A stretch of 64,000 nt of DNA, taken from Congeria kusceri. Lineage: Eukaryota > Mollusca > Bivalvia > Myida > Dreissenidae. This document shows positions 47,360 through 58,570 of the stretch, piece after piece. Where the stretch lies: contig CM051026.1 of assembly GCA_027627225.1 (NCBI GenBank), positions 6,770,915-6,834,914 on the forward strand, read 5' to 3'. A program made the translations under genes and the position numbers. Position 1 is the first letter of the stretch. Each line of letters starts with the position of its first letter. Under the pieces are notes generated by a model. It was given only the letters and a program-made list of their open reading frames with translations, was not told where the DNA came from and did no database searches.

Positions 47360-48540
47360 AAACAGAAACACAAACTGTAGATGGGAGACCAACAACTTGT
47401 GTGTGTGAACAAGAGTAACAATTTAACTTTTAATGAAAAGATTTGTATCAAGAGTAAATATGGTAAGCATATGTACAAAAGTCATGATTAATCATGAAAC
47501 AATAGCTGAAACACGTAATGTTTTTCGTTTAAAGTAACATTAACTTTGTCTTAAAAGAACTCATATTCCAACCTAACCCTGGCCCAGATATACATATACT
47601 CTATATAAACACTTTTTGACAACATTTTGCATTGTTTTCAACTAAGTTAAACCTAACATAAACTGATCTGTTCCTTGTATTAAAAAAAATACTAGATGGC
47701 ATAGAAATGTTTTCTACATTTATCCTACAGTCAATAGAAAAGTTAATACTTTTGTACGAGGTTCAGTCCCTGATGGACCTGTAAGAGCTCGCAGGATTAT
47801 TAATCAGTTCGAAAATGAGATATACGGGTACAATGAATGTATGTGTCTTTGGGGGAACTAAAATTTAACCAGAGACCATTGTTTGTTTTTAGTTTCCGGG
47901 GCTAAAAGGACTGCATTCCATTGTTTATCACTATTATTATAGTAGAAGCATATGTTTTACAGTACACACCGATAAGACAACAGTGTAGATAGTTAAATTC
48001 TCCTACTGCTTCTTAAAAACACGATTTTGCTTAATCCGTTTGTGGCTCTCAATGGCTGCCAAGGTTTGCACCAGCTAGAATATAACCTTAAGTTATTGAG
48101 GTTGAAAATCACACCACAAACAATTAAGGATCAACATCTGTGCTCGAGTTATCAATTCTCAAGTTAAAGCTTCTTATAGAGGTATTAACGATTTCACTGG
48201 GACATTTAGATGTGCTTGAGTTATCGTAGGTATTTGAGTTATCGATACTCAACTAAGTTTTACTGCATTTTAAACAGTTAACTTGCCTCTCTGCAACTTT
48301 ATGATCAAAACGCCTCTACCACCATCTTGTACCAACATACTATAGTCAGGCCAGTGTAACTGTACCTGGAACATGAAAGTTGCTATGATTAAATTATAGC
48401 TTTACTGTTCAAGCTGACATTTACATTTAACCTTTAAAGCACGTGTAACTGGTTCTGAAACAGACCTGAGGTTTATTCAGACCATTATAATTTCTGGCTA
48501 CATGTATTGTGAATTTCTCTGGTTCCATTCCCTGTAATTA
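47360..48540. other. no clear gene
   Basis: Around 48310-48420 a stretch with accaccatcttgtaccaaca and cagtgtaactgtacctg resembles 49440-49490 (caccatcttgtagtgatgtc, cagtgtaactgccc), suggesting an old duplication of intronic sequence. Confidence 0.4.
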
Positions 48541-48546
48541 TAACAT

Positions 48547-49305
48547 AGCAAGAGCTGTTTGTAAAACAGTTATGCCCCCCCCCCCCCCCCTATCAAGTTT
48601 GGTGAGGATTGGATGAAAACTGATGGAAATAGACAGTGTATACTGTTAAAGTGGCCAATTTTAGATAAATCAAGGGCCATAACTCTGCAGTTCCTGGAGC
48701 GATTTGACTGATAATTAAACTTGGCTGAGATATTACAGCCACGACTTTTTCCTAAAGTTTGGTGAAGATTGAATACAAACTGTCAAACTTCGAGAGCTGA
48801 AAAGTCTAAAAATGCTGATTTTAGATCAAGGACCATAACCCAGCAATTACTACGGCAATTTGGCTGATAAGGAGAAGAAAAAATTATTTTTGTTTCAGGT
48901 TACATGCCCAAACAAATTAGGGTAGGTAGGCAGGGATTTTATTTAATTTTTATTTTTATTTGGTAAATGGTCAACTTAAAGATTCTTAAAAACTGAATAA
49001 ATATGCCAAACATGTCTCTTATATCATAAAACATTGTTTTGAATGCTATCAAAACAAAACACTTATTTAGCCAAAACAAATTTAATTATTTTTAGGGTAG
49101 GTCGGGTAACCTGAAACAAACATTTTTTTTTACGCCTTATCAAACTTGGCAGAGATATTATGCCCACAAACATTTTCATTGAGTTTGGGGAAGATCAGAT
49201 GAAAACTGTTGGACTTAAGAGAGAGGAAACGAACATGGTTACTGACCAACCGACCGACATCAGCAAACCAATATACCCTGCCATCTTCAATGGGGGACAT
49301 ATTTA
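48547..49305 (+). repeat. module element, copy 4, interrupted by a MITE
   Basis: Starts agcaagagctgtttgtaaaa with a poly-C run at 48576. The module sequence gcaatttggctgat stops at about 48880 and resumes at 49138 with atcaaacttggcagagat. Ends atcttcaatgggggacatat. Confidence 0.8.
48880..49137 (+). mobile_element. ggcgta...caggtta MITE, copy 2, nested insertion
   Basis: Contains tttgtttcaggttacatgcc, tttggtaaatggtcaactta and the end gtaacctgaaacaaac plus tttacgcc, as at 6716-7039. It splits a module of copy 4, so it arrived after that repeat. Confidence 0.8.
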
Positions 49306-49331
49306 ACAGCTTGCTTATTAAAAACACTTAC

Positions 49332-49415
49332 CATGTCCCTTTCAAGACAAACAGTCATCTTGAACAGTGGGCTGGGGTCTGATTTGCTCACGTCCCTGGT
49401 GGCCATTGAGAGTTC
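49332..49415 (-). CDS. candidate internal exon of unrecognised minus-strand gene
   Basis: Acceptor ggttattgctacag and an excellent donor catg|gtaagtg frame 84 bases. One open frame, phase 0 to 0, reads ELSMATRDVSKSDPSPLFKM then TVCLERDM. It lies downstream of the stop of the 52.8-63.0 kb gene, so it is either another gene or an unrelated exon. A plus-strand frame is also open but has poorer splice sites. Confidence 0.42.
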
Positions 49416-49495
49416 CTGTAGCAATAACCATGTGTTCCCCACCATCTTGTAGTGATGTCAGTGTAACTGCCCTTGTAATATGAGTTTCTTTATTG

Positions 49496-50659
49496 CTTCA
49501 GCTGAAACTAGACACATGTCCGTAGGACACGGATGCCCCCACATTCCGCTGTTTGTCACAAATGATGTCGGAAAAAATGCACCAAAATACGCACAAGTTC
49601 ACATGCTGATGAATATGTTTATAAATTTTCTCAGTCTAGCAGTTATACTTTACGCGACACAAATCCAAAACTGTCATTAGCAAACTAAAAAAGGGTCATA
49701 ATTCTACGCATGGCGTGAAAAAACTCCACCAAAATACCCAGGTGCATACTGATTAATATGTTTATAAAGTTCCATCACTCTAGCAATAATACTTGTTGAG
49801 TTTCATGAGACACAAGTCCACAAATGTCATTTTTTGCTAAAAAAGGGCCATAACTCCCCTGATGTCCAAAAAAACTTCACATGCTGATTAATATGTTAAT
49901 AAAGTTTCAACACTCTAGCATTAATACTTTTTTACTTAAACGCGACATAAGTCCTACAATATCATTTTTTGCTAAAAAAAAGGACCATAACTACGCTGAT
50001 GTCCGAAAAAACTGCACCAAAATACCAAGGTGCACAAGTTCACATGTTGATTAATATGCATGTAAAGTTTTATCACTCCAGCAGTAATACTTTGTGAGTT
50101 ACGCTCGACACAAGTCCAAAAATGAAATTTTTTGCTAAAAAAAGGGCCATAACTCCATTGATATCTGAAAAAACTGCACCAAAATACCCAAGTGCACAAG
50201 TTAACATGATGATTAATATGTTTATAAAGTTTGATCACTCTAGCAATAATACGTTTTTAGTAACACGTGACACAAGTCTAAAAATGTCATTTTTTGCTAA
50301 AAAAGGGCCATAACTCTGCTGATGTCCAAAAAAACTGCACCAAAATACCCAGGTGCACAAGTTTACATGCTGATTAATATGTTTGCTAAGTTTCATCACT
50401 CTAGAAATAACACTTTTGAGTTACGCATGACACAAGTCCAAAGATATCATTTTTTGCTAAAAAAGGGCCATAACTCCAAAATACCCAGGTGCACAAGCCC
50501 CAATGCCGATAAATATGCTTATAAAATTTCATCACTCTAGCAGTTATACTTTTTGAGTGTCAACGTGACACAAAAATCCGACGGAGGGACGGACAGAAGG
50601 ACGGACGGACAAGGGCAAATCTATATGCCCCCCCCCCCCCCTCTAAAGTGGGGGCATAA
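49496..50659 (+). repeat. tandem-module repeat, about 7 x 137-160 bp
   Basis: Starts acatgtccgtaggacacgga and atgcccccac and ends gtgggggcata, so the ends are partly inverted. Units carry gacacaagtccaaaaatgtc, agggccataactc, ctgcaccaaaatacccaggt and catgctgattaatatgttta. A gacggagggacggacagaag block and a poly-C run precede the end. Confidence 0.88.
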
Positions 50660-50737
50660 AAAACTTTTACTGCAACGATTTGCTTCTTAAAGAAACTATT
50701 AAAAGAATCAGAAAATTGACAATTTTCATTTTTTTTG

Positions 50738-51117
50738 TCACAGATACCAAAAAGAAAAGTACATTGTATATTAAAAAATGAAACAATATTGGAAATATGG
50801 TGTCATATATATCAATTGAAATGGATAAAAACTATAAAGCATTTGTAATTCTTTTCGGCAGTATAGGAAACATGTGTATCACTTACATAGCTTTAAAAAT
50901 ACATGGTTATGTTTGTAAGAATAACTGGCCAAGTGGTAAGCGTGACGGATATTTTATCCCGAAGGTCGTAAGTTTTAGCTCCAGTGGAGGAAAATCAATT
51001 TTTTCGTTATAATTATAATATTTGTTTTTGGTTAGTCTAGATGGTTTAGTTTTATTAGTTTAGACTTATAGTGACATTTTTTAATAACACAAAAATCTGT
51101 GAATAAGTCCCTTTAAA
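50738..51117 (+). mobile_element. tRNA-cored AAAGGGAC element, copy 2
   Basis: Inverse orientation to 8604-8990. Left part cacagataccaaaaagaaaa, core A box tggccaagtggtaagcg with B box ggtcgtaagttttagctcc (50926-50994), right end ctgtgaataagtcccttta. Confidence 0.6.
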
Positions 51118-51119
51118 GA

Positions 51120-51850
51120 AGTAATAATGGGATTTCTAGCATATCTGAGCTTAATGTAGTTTAAAAGTGGTACTATCACTACTGTTTGTGAGAATTCTCT
51201 TGTACTTAAAGATAATTTTAAATGAATGCTCAGGGAACTAATAAATGCTAAATTAACACATTTGGGCCGTCCTTAATAAATTGTTTGTTTGGGGTAACCC
51301 TACCCAGAATTTTAGAGGTGGGTAGGTAGGTAGATGGGTAAGTAGGTAGAGTATTTTTATGATTTTTTTTCTTTCAATGTTGCAAATTGAATATATAATT
51401 CAGACTTACTATGTTACCATTGTACTTGCAACACCGATGTTTTACTGGTTTATGTGTTAAATTGAATAACTGTGGAATTTATTTCTTACATTTTGTTATT
51501 GAAACAAATTTTAACAAAAACATTTTAATGTATTCAAGGCAATATAAAACTTAGCAATTAAGTCAAATACATCCGAAATATATATATCCTATAAGACGCA
51601 TCAATGAGGCAATCGGCGGTTGTAAATAAACGTTTGTTACTAGCATTATTCTAAAGAACATCCGTTAAAGACGATTCATACATGGATGTTTATCACTGAA
51701 TAACAATTTACAAACCTTAACTTCGGTAATTAACATCCGAAACTTGCTCAAAAATCGCTTAGAAAACATCTCATGAAATAATATTCTACACAACCGCCAT
51801 CAGCGTTAAGCTCCAAACAGAAGAGTGTCAGGGGACTAACTTCCACTATA
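51120..51850. other. no gene seen
   Basis: AT-rich. A short ggtaggtaggtag tract at 51325-51355 lies beside ggggtaaccctacccag, which recalls the inner blocks of the ggcgta MITE. Confidence 0.5.
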
Positions 51851-51856
51851 TTAAAC

Positions 51857-52616
51857 AACAAGAGCACCACCTATGGGTGCTGGACGCTTGTCCTTCTTGT
51901 ATTTGATAGCACTTGTATTTGATAATAGAATGTATTCATAAATGTGATGAAGTGTCTTAAATTTCAAGGAAATACCTCTCATAGATATTGAGACATAAAG
52001 CTAAACCTCTAAGTTGAAAAAGAGGCAATTACTCCACAAAATTCCTTGATATAGTTACCTCATCTTGTCTACAGAATGGGTTCACAACTATGATCAAGTA
52101 TTTTGAGTCTCAAGTCAATACCTCTTACAGTTATTGTGAAATTTGACCTTAAGCAAAAATTCTAAGTTCAAAAAAAGGCAATGACTCAAATGAAATCCTG
52201 GATAGAGTTACATCCTCTTGTCCTTTTAGTTTTAAGTCAATACCTCATACAGGTATTGAGAAATTTGTGTAAAAAGGGTAATAACTCCAACAAAATCCTT
52301 GAAAGAGATACCTCCTCATGTCTGCAGAATGGGGTCAGCACCATAAACAAGTATCTTGTTTTTCAATTTAATGTCTTTGATAGTTATTGAGAAATGTTAT
52401 ACTTGAAAAAAATGTCAGAATATTCTAAGTTGCAAGTCCAAACTCTGGAAATACAAATCACAGGGTTACCTGCCTTGTTGTTATAAATTACTTTTTTAAT
52501 AGTGAACAAATATTGAAAGTTTCAAATAGAGAAATGGACTCTGACAAAAAACTAAACCAAAAACTTAACCAAAAAACTCGACAATAACTCGACTTTTTTT
52601 CTCCAAAAAGTCGAGC
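51857..52616 (+). repeat. tandem-module repeat with terminal hairpins
   Basis: Starts aacaagagcaccacctatgg with a gcacc/gggtgc hairpin. Three to four modules of about 150-170 bases carry aagtcaatacctcttaca, ttattgagaaattt, aggcaataactcc and cttgtctacagaatgggg. Ends with the hairpin ctcgactttttt...aaaaagtcgag at 52587-52616. Confidence 0.75.
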
Positions 52617-52794
52617 TAAAAAGGACTTGAAATGAGCAGAATTACAGAATACAAATGTTTTTACATAAATACAAGATATCTCTGTCAAACAATGTAGTCT
52701 GGACTTATTTAATGGCTAAATGCATTGTCAATCAAACATTGCCAATCCGTACCTTTGCACTGTTACTTTTCAACACTTGAAAGTGTTTGTGATC

Positions 52795-52898
52795 TCAGTG
52801 GTTTGATCCATTGCTGGCCTGTGACTCGTCAAACACCGAGTTCTCAGTAACCTTGTGACTGTCGATCTTCACTGACGATGAGATGTCTATGTTTGCAC
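52795..52898 (-). CDS. terminal exon of unrecognised minus-strand gene (exon V)
   Basis: Acceptor ccttattgttttaag at 52899 upward. The first two bases GT join the T ending exon IV to make Cys; then 33 codons, reading ANIDISSSVKIDSHKVTENS and VFDESQASNGSNH, reach a TGA at 52795-52797. Ser/Asn/Asp-rich and hydrophilic, like a disordered C-terminal tail. Junction phase agrees with exon IV. Confidence 0.58.
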
Positions 52899-53513
52899 CT
52901 TAAAACAATAAGGATATAACAAATTTTATTTCAAAAATGCAATTGAAAAATAGTTAAAGGCTTTGAAATGAAATCATGCACGAATCTTTAAATACATGAC
53001 AAAAGGAACAGGATATGGAAAAAAATCATACAACAGAAGAAACTGGTAACCAGTTTCATGAACTGAGCAGCTGACCTTACTGACCCAGACTCCTTTCGCC
53101 ATTTTATCAGGAAATTTAAAAGGTTGTGCAGTCATCATGGGTTATTGAAAAATCTAATTCTTTAAATGCCAAATGTTCCCAGTCGCAAACAAGTGGTTGG
53201 TTAAGTTACACTTCTGCGCACATAGAAATAGACCTGATTGCATTTGCAGCACAGTTGTATTTTGTAATTGAAATGTGCAAAAACTGTTTTGGAAAACACA
53301 CAATTTGGGGACGAAAAATGAATAGTTATGAAGGGAAAAATGCTGTTTCCAAACATTTTAAATAGGCACAGCCACAGCAAGTCTAATAATGTGTTTGGTT
53401 TGTTTACTGGTATTAAGATAGTCAGATTCTCAGTCATTTTTGGACAGTGGTTCAAATCCTTTCCCGACAGATTGTGTCACCCACCTGCTATAGTTGCTAT
53501 TAACAAGCATCAC

Positions 53514-53584
53514 ATGTTCTTAGGAGGTTCTCATGTCTGTTGTACATGGCATAGTGTGGAGTCTCGAACACCTTCAACGAAACT
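53514..53584 (-). CDS. internal exon IV of the same minus-strand gene
   Basis: Acceptor ttgtatttcag; donor acat|gtgatg, a weaker but legal site. The leading A completes a Lys codon with exon III; 23 codons read VSLKVFETPHYAMYNRHENL then LRT. Phase 2 in, phase 1 out, both agreeing with neighbours. No family recognised. Confidence 0.58.
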
Positions 53585-53715
53585 CTGAAATACAACACTA
53601 TGTGTCAATAGCGTCTTCAATTTCAGTTCTATTCAATATAGATTTAAATACAACTTTCTGTACAAATCCCTTCCAAACGATAATATATTTTTGGTACTGA
53701 ATGTTAAGAAACAAA

Positions 53716-54518
53716 ACAGCCTCTCTAGGCTAAAAGCAATCTTTAAAATATCATGTTTGGTGAAGATCGCATAAAAACTGTTGGACATAATGAGTGGAAA
53801 CTGCTAAAAAGGCAAATATTAGATAAATAAAGTGCCATAACTATGCAGTTCTTAGAAGATTAGGTTGATTATCGAACTTGACCGAGATATTATGCCCCCA
53901 AAGATTTTTACCAAGTTTATTGAAGTTCGGATAAAAACAAATTTAGAGAATGGAAACAGCTAAAATAGCCAATTTTATATCATTCAAGGGCAATAACTCT
54001 AAAATTCCTACGGTGATTTCGCTGATTATTAAACTTGGCAGAGACATTATGCCCACAAACATTTTTATGAAGTTTGGTGAAACTCAGATGAAAATGGTTG
54101 GACTTAGGGAACAGAAATGGCTAAAAAGGCCAATTTCAGACAATTCAAGGGCCATAACTCCACAATTCGTATGGCGATTTAGCTGGTTATCAAACTTGGC
54201 TAATATATTATTATAAGAAACATTTTCTGAAGTTTGGCGAAGATTGGAGGAAAACTGTTGGACTTACAGAGCGGAAACGGCTAAAAAGGCCAAATTAAGA
54301 TAATTCAAGGGCCATAACTCCACAATTCCGGGAGTGATTAGAATGATTATCCAACATGGCCAAGATATAATGTCCACAAACTCTTTCATGAAGTTTGGTG
54401 AAGATCGGATGAAAACTGTTGGACTTGGAGAACGGAACGAAAGTGGTTTACCGACCACCCGCCCGACCTACATTAGCAGACAAATATACCCCGCCATTTT
54501 TGATGTAGGCATAATTTA
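53716..54518 (+). repeat. module element, copy 5
   Basis: The 5' terminal block is truncated (begins cctctctaggctaaaagcaa). About five modules as in copy 3, ending accccgccatttttgatgta and gggcat-like tttaggcataa. It occupies the intron between exons III and IV of the minus-strand gene. Confidence 0.8.
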
Positions 54519-54568
54519 AGTGCTATTTCTCAGAATCAGGTTTATAACAGGTTTGCTATTCTGATCAC

Positions 54569-54660
54569 TTGCAACCGCAATTCGCGATGAAGTTGCCAAA
54601 GATGTGAGATTGTTCCACACTGTGAAACACCAATGTCACTTCTAGCAGCTTTACTGGCTT
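54569..54660 (-). CDS. internal exon III of the minus-strand gene
   Basis: Acceptor gattatctcttttag; donor gcaa|gtgatc. Thirty codons read KPVKLLEVTLVFHSVEQSHI then FGNFIANCGC, plus AA that joins the A of exon IV. Phase 0 in agrees with the exit of exon II. Alternating hydrophobic residues suggest a folded beta-rich or domain-internal segment. No family recognised. Confidence 0.6.
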
Positions 54661-55524
54661 CTAAAAGAGATAATCAAGAGAGATTGAAGGAACCTGGAAG
54701 ATGGTGACCTAGAAAACATTTCCGTGAAATTATCTAGAAATCCAGCCAGCAGTCTTGGGCAAACAGATTTTCTTAAGTTGTTTTCAACTTGGTAGCCATG
54801 GAAACCAGAGAACTACATCAACTACATTTGCGAACATCCCATTGCAAACCCATTTTAAAAACTTTCACCTAACTGTTTCTGAGATTTTTAAATAATAATT
54901 TTGGTGATGGTAACCAGCAAAGGACAAATCACAACATCCCCCTTTTAATCTTTTTAGCATCTAGTTGTTGATGAAAATGACAAAATTATACTCTTTAAGA
55001 CAGCCCCAAACATTACAGTGCTAGCCAAAACATACAGAGTTTGTACATCATTTACTTAATATACTTCACACAAGAAGTGGGGCAGACTGACGGAAACACA
55101 GATGGACACTGAAATCACTGTACACCAAAGTACCTTTGGGGGCAGAAATCAATGATGGCGGGCTGAAAACTAATGGTATCTTACCTTAATATTCAGCATG
55201 GTGGGCATAAAACACTTTAAAAATTGCTGGTGAATATGTCTGTCAGGTTCTCAAGTCCAAGCGGAAACGTACCTTAGATCTGCAATGAAGATACATGATA
55301 AGGCAATATGTTACAGTTCAAGCAAACCTGGTTGCAGACTAAACGATCATTTATAAGTAATAAATTAACAGCACACCTATTTCTAAAACTTCTGGATAAG
55401 AAGATCATTGAACTAAAATCTCATAGGAATATCAACAAGTTTCTGCAATGAGGTCATTAATGCAGCTAGTATTCTGGCCAAATACATAGCTAGAAAGTTA
55501 GAGTCTTCAAGGACTATGTCAACA

Positions 55525-55898
55525 ACAACAACAGCTGTCTCAGGACAGTGCGCTCGACTATTCAACCCCTTTGTATGAGTTATTGGCCTTTATCACTACA
55601 AAAATGGGGCATAATTGAATATCTGTAGCAGATATAGATTTTAAGTTGTTGCATGCAAACTTTAACCTCCAATTTCTAAGTACAAAAAGGAAAATAATTC
55701 TGATAATTTGCAGATCAGAGTTATGGGCCTTGGTCAGTGACCTCACATAATGACCCAAAAGACATGTGTGAAGTTTCAATTGAATATCTGAATTAGTTAC
55801 AGAGATATGGAGTTGTAATACGCAAACCTTAACCACAGCATTACGCCGACGAACAGGTGAGTAGTATAGCTTGAACTATTTGGTGAATAGTCGAGCTT
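55525..55898 (-). mobile_element. AGCTCGACTATTC-ended element, copy 3
   Basis: Begins caacagctgtctcaggacag and gcgctcgactattc and ends gaatagtcgagct. Internal gttgcatgcaaactttaac and cataatgacccaaaagacat blocks match copy 2 inverted. Confidence 0.72.
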
Positions 55899-56029
55899 CA
55901 AATGCCTTCTTATTGAACTATAAATTATATTGTATGATAGAAATTAGCAATACTAAGACATTTGCATTAAAGTAAATAATAAATAATATAATACACACGA
56001 GATATTTGTTAGAAACAAATTAGAAAAAA

Positions 56030-56370
56030 AAGTTTAAAAAAATTAAAACCCCATGTGGGAATCGAATTGACGATTTGGGAGCCGTACGAAGAAACGACAG
56101 TAGACAGCGCTTTAACCAACTGCGATATTATGCGTGTTAATTAATCATGTGTTAACTATTGTTCTACAAAATACTCAAAATTCTGAAGTCAAATGTAAGC
56201 ATGAAAAGGGCCAAGCAAACACGACCCGTATTATAAATTGATTTTTATCTAAGAATGCATTCGCTGTTTTCACCTTATATATACCCTGTTTTCACCGTTA
56301 TTATATGGCAATATTAATATCTTAATTTTAGATCTTTTTGAAGCCGTTTCCGATGACATAGTCCCTTTAA
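56030..56370 (-). mobile_element. tRNA-like element ending in gtcccttta, diverged
   Basis: On the minus strand tcgcagttggttaaagcgct is an A box and gtcaattcgattcccac a B box (56045-56125). 56358-56369 reads agtccctttaac, the terminal block of the AAAGGGAC family, but the left terminus is not clear. Confidence 0.4.
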
Positions 56371-56481
56371 CAGAGAAATTTAGTTTTGCATTATGTTCAT
56401 ATTTTTTAGTTATGCTTTTGACTGCTTAGTACTTTTGTCATATATTTAAATGTACCTCACCCTGCTGAACCTTCTGTCCAG

Positions 56482-56538
56482 ACCCTGACAGCATTACAGT
56501 GGCAGGCCGAGAGGGATGTCTGTTGCACTGGTTTGCTG
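56482..56538 (+). CDS. candidate penultimate exon of a plus-strand gene (exon E)
   Basis: Acceptor aaccttctgtccag and strong donor gctg|gtaagg frame 57 bases. Phase 0 to 0 reads TLTALQWQAERDVCCTGLL. It joins exon F in phase. On the minus strand other frames are open too, but no donor fits. Function unknown. Confidence 0.4.
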
Positions 56539-56641
56539 GTAAGGACATTCACTGAAATCATATTTACATGAAAGAAAAAGATCACACAAAATATTTACAT
56601 GTAATAGCTAATACAGTTCTCTGTTGTTGTTTTCCTTCCAG

Positions 56642-56689
56642 CCATCCTGCCAGTTTGTCAATAAGCCGCCTATAGTGCCTGATCTATAA
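56642..56689 (+). CDS. candidate terminal exon of a plus-strand gene (exon F)
   Basis: The acceptor gttgttgttttccttccag is the strongest pyrimidine tract seen nearby. Phase 0 reads PSCQFVNKPPIVPDL then TAA. With exon E it forms a plausible C-terminus lying inside an intron of the opposite-strand gene. No clear poly(A) signal close by. Confidence 0.4.
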   Translation, partial: PSCQFVNKPPIVPDL

Positions 56690-57449
56690 ACCTGTAATAC
56701 AACAGGAACGCATCGTGTTAAACAATTATATCTGTTTCAATTACGTACATAAGAACAAGATTTTTCATCATCATAATATTATCTTTTGCTTAAACCACTG
56801 GGCTCTAATTCTTCAACTGAAAGATACTGAATGAATGACGGTGCATTATTTACAGGTGTGTCCAAGGATCTCTGATGCAGGTCAGATAAACATGCATTTT
56901 TGTTCTTTTACCAACAAGTTTGATAGTCTTTATCCTAATCAACCTCAAAATGTTTTTGTTGTACAATATATTAATATTGACTTCATTGAGGGTGACAGTG
57001 TGTCTTGTCAACTCGAGGCAACACTGTCGACCGAGGCTTTATTAATTTTATTATACCGAACAATATCGCTAAGTCCCGTATCATTTGCGTACCGGGCGAC
57101 ATTGCCGGGCGACATATCAAATTGTTGCCCGCTGCAGTTTATTTGCATTATATAGAGAAATAATCAAGTGAGGTATAATAAAATCGTTTGTTAACTTTGA
57201 TAGAAAAGACATTGAAATAACAATGAAGTTAAATGTTCAGAACTACCATATGCGTTAAAAACTTTCTAAGTAGTTATAAGGGTCATTATCATCATCATCG
57301 TCATCATCAACATCATTACATGTATAATCCTTGTATGATTTATCACTGTATTTGTGAGTAATTAAAGAACAATGTTCCATGTTTACATTATTCTGGGTGC
57401 CTGTGTCTAAAGCTTTCTGGTCCAGCAACCACGTCCTGAAATTCCTTAC

Positions 57450-57610
57450 CACTGTGTAGGCTGAAGGGATGGTCGCTGGTTTGTGGTCACTCCGGAGGTA
57501 CTGGTTGTGTTCCTCCAGATGGCCTGACCAGCACGGCATCCAGGGACGGCATGGCGTCAGAGTAGCAGGTGAGCGCCAGGAACAGGCTAGACATTTCATC
57601 ATGATCATAA
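57450..57610 (-). CDS. exon II of the minus-strand gene, apparently frameshifted
   Basis: Acceptor gtctaatcttcag and strong donor cagtg|gtaagg. From the entry phase set by exon I the frame reads YDHDEMSSLFLALTCYSDAM and PSLDAVL, then would meet a TGA. From about 57525 a second frame takes over (EEHNQYLRSDHKPATIPSAY) and leaves in phase 0, as exon III needs. The exon is 161 bases; entry and exit phases require 160, so one extra base, most likely within the ggcc at about 57521-57524, is implied. It may be a sequencing error, an allele or a disabling mutation. Plus-strand alternative: 57460-57568 is open with a good donor. Confidence 0.55.
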
Positions 57611-58477
57611 CTGAAGATTAGACGTCATTGAACAAAACATCTGGTACAGTCGACTCTCTTACCTCAAAGCTGCCCAGACCAGCACAACAACTTTGAGCCA
57701 TCAAAACTTTCAGCTGGCCAGAAACTGTTTTCAGACATCATTGCATCTGTTTTTCCCAAACCTCCAGACTAAAGGGTATTTAAAATGCAGACCGTTTTGG
57801 GTGATTGACTCAGGACTAATTTGGCTCAATTCAAGTTTTTTTTGCATAGATGTGCAATAATTATGGAAGAGTACTTAACAAAATAATACGTATATAATAA
57901 ACAATATAACTCTTCTTTTGACTAGAATTGCCCGCAGTTTTTCTACCAATATAATCTGCAATGAAGTTTTTCTACAAACCTTGTGGTTTTTACCATAAGT
58001 GTAAATTTTGGGAATTAATTTTGGACAGACCATAATATATGAATGTGTGAAAGTTTTGAAGCCAAAAATCCTTTGTTCTCCACTGGACACTAGCCTGGTC
58101 ATTTTATCAATTAGCGACTGGACACAACTTTACTCCAAACACACAATTTATGGAAGGAAAACTGAGACCGGGACCAGGACATACACATAGAGCCATCAGA
58201 AAATAAAACAGAAAATTTGAGCCAAACAAAAGAAATTTATATGAAAATATATTGCAGAACAACTGGTACTTGAAACAAACTTGAGCAAACAAGAATTTGC
58301 AAATAGCAAGTTTCAACTAATAAGGATTTGAGTGAAATTACTGTCGTTAGCAAATTCATTTATGTTTCTATGTTATTGTTAAGTTCTATTGATTGCAAAT
58401 TCATTTAAGTCTCTGTGTTACTCTTAAATCAGTGAAGTATTGTAACAGTTCTACAATGTACAATGTCTACATGATTG

Positions 58478-58545
58478 CAGATTTACAGTGGTGTAGGTGT
58501 CCGCCTTCTGATCTTGTGATTGTGAGTTCAATGTAAAAATAATGC
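58478..58545 (+). mobile_element. SINE-1 head fragment
   Basis: acagtggtgtaggtgtccgc and gattgtgagttcaatg match the SINE-1 A and B box regions. The body is missing. Confidence 0.5.
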
Positions 58546-58570
58546 AAATGTGACTTCAACGCTTATACCC

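Noticed and set aside
47700..47860. Plus-strand exon after tttatcctacag reading NRKVNTFVRGSVPDGP
   Set aside because: No phase-compatible neighbour was found and the ttcagtccc part could be a tRNA-like relic.
51857..52616. Helitron, because of the terminal hairpin ctcgactttttt
   Set aside because: No CTRR end, no TC start and no Rep/helicase; the hairpin alone is not enough.
55258..55302. Seven-base micro-exon on the minus strand between a cattgcag acceptor and an aag|gtacgt donor
   Set aside because: Signals are good, but a seven-base exon would break the phase agreement between exons II and III.
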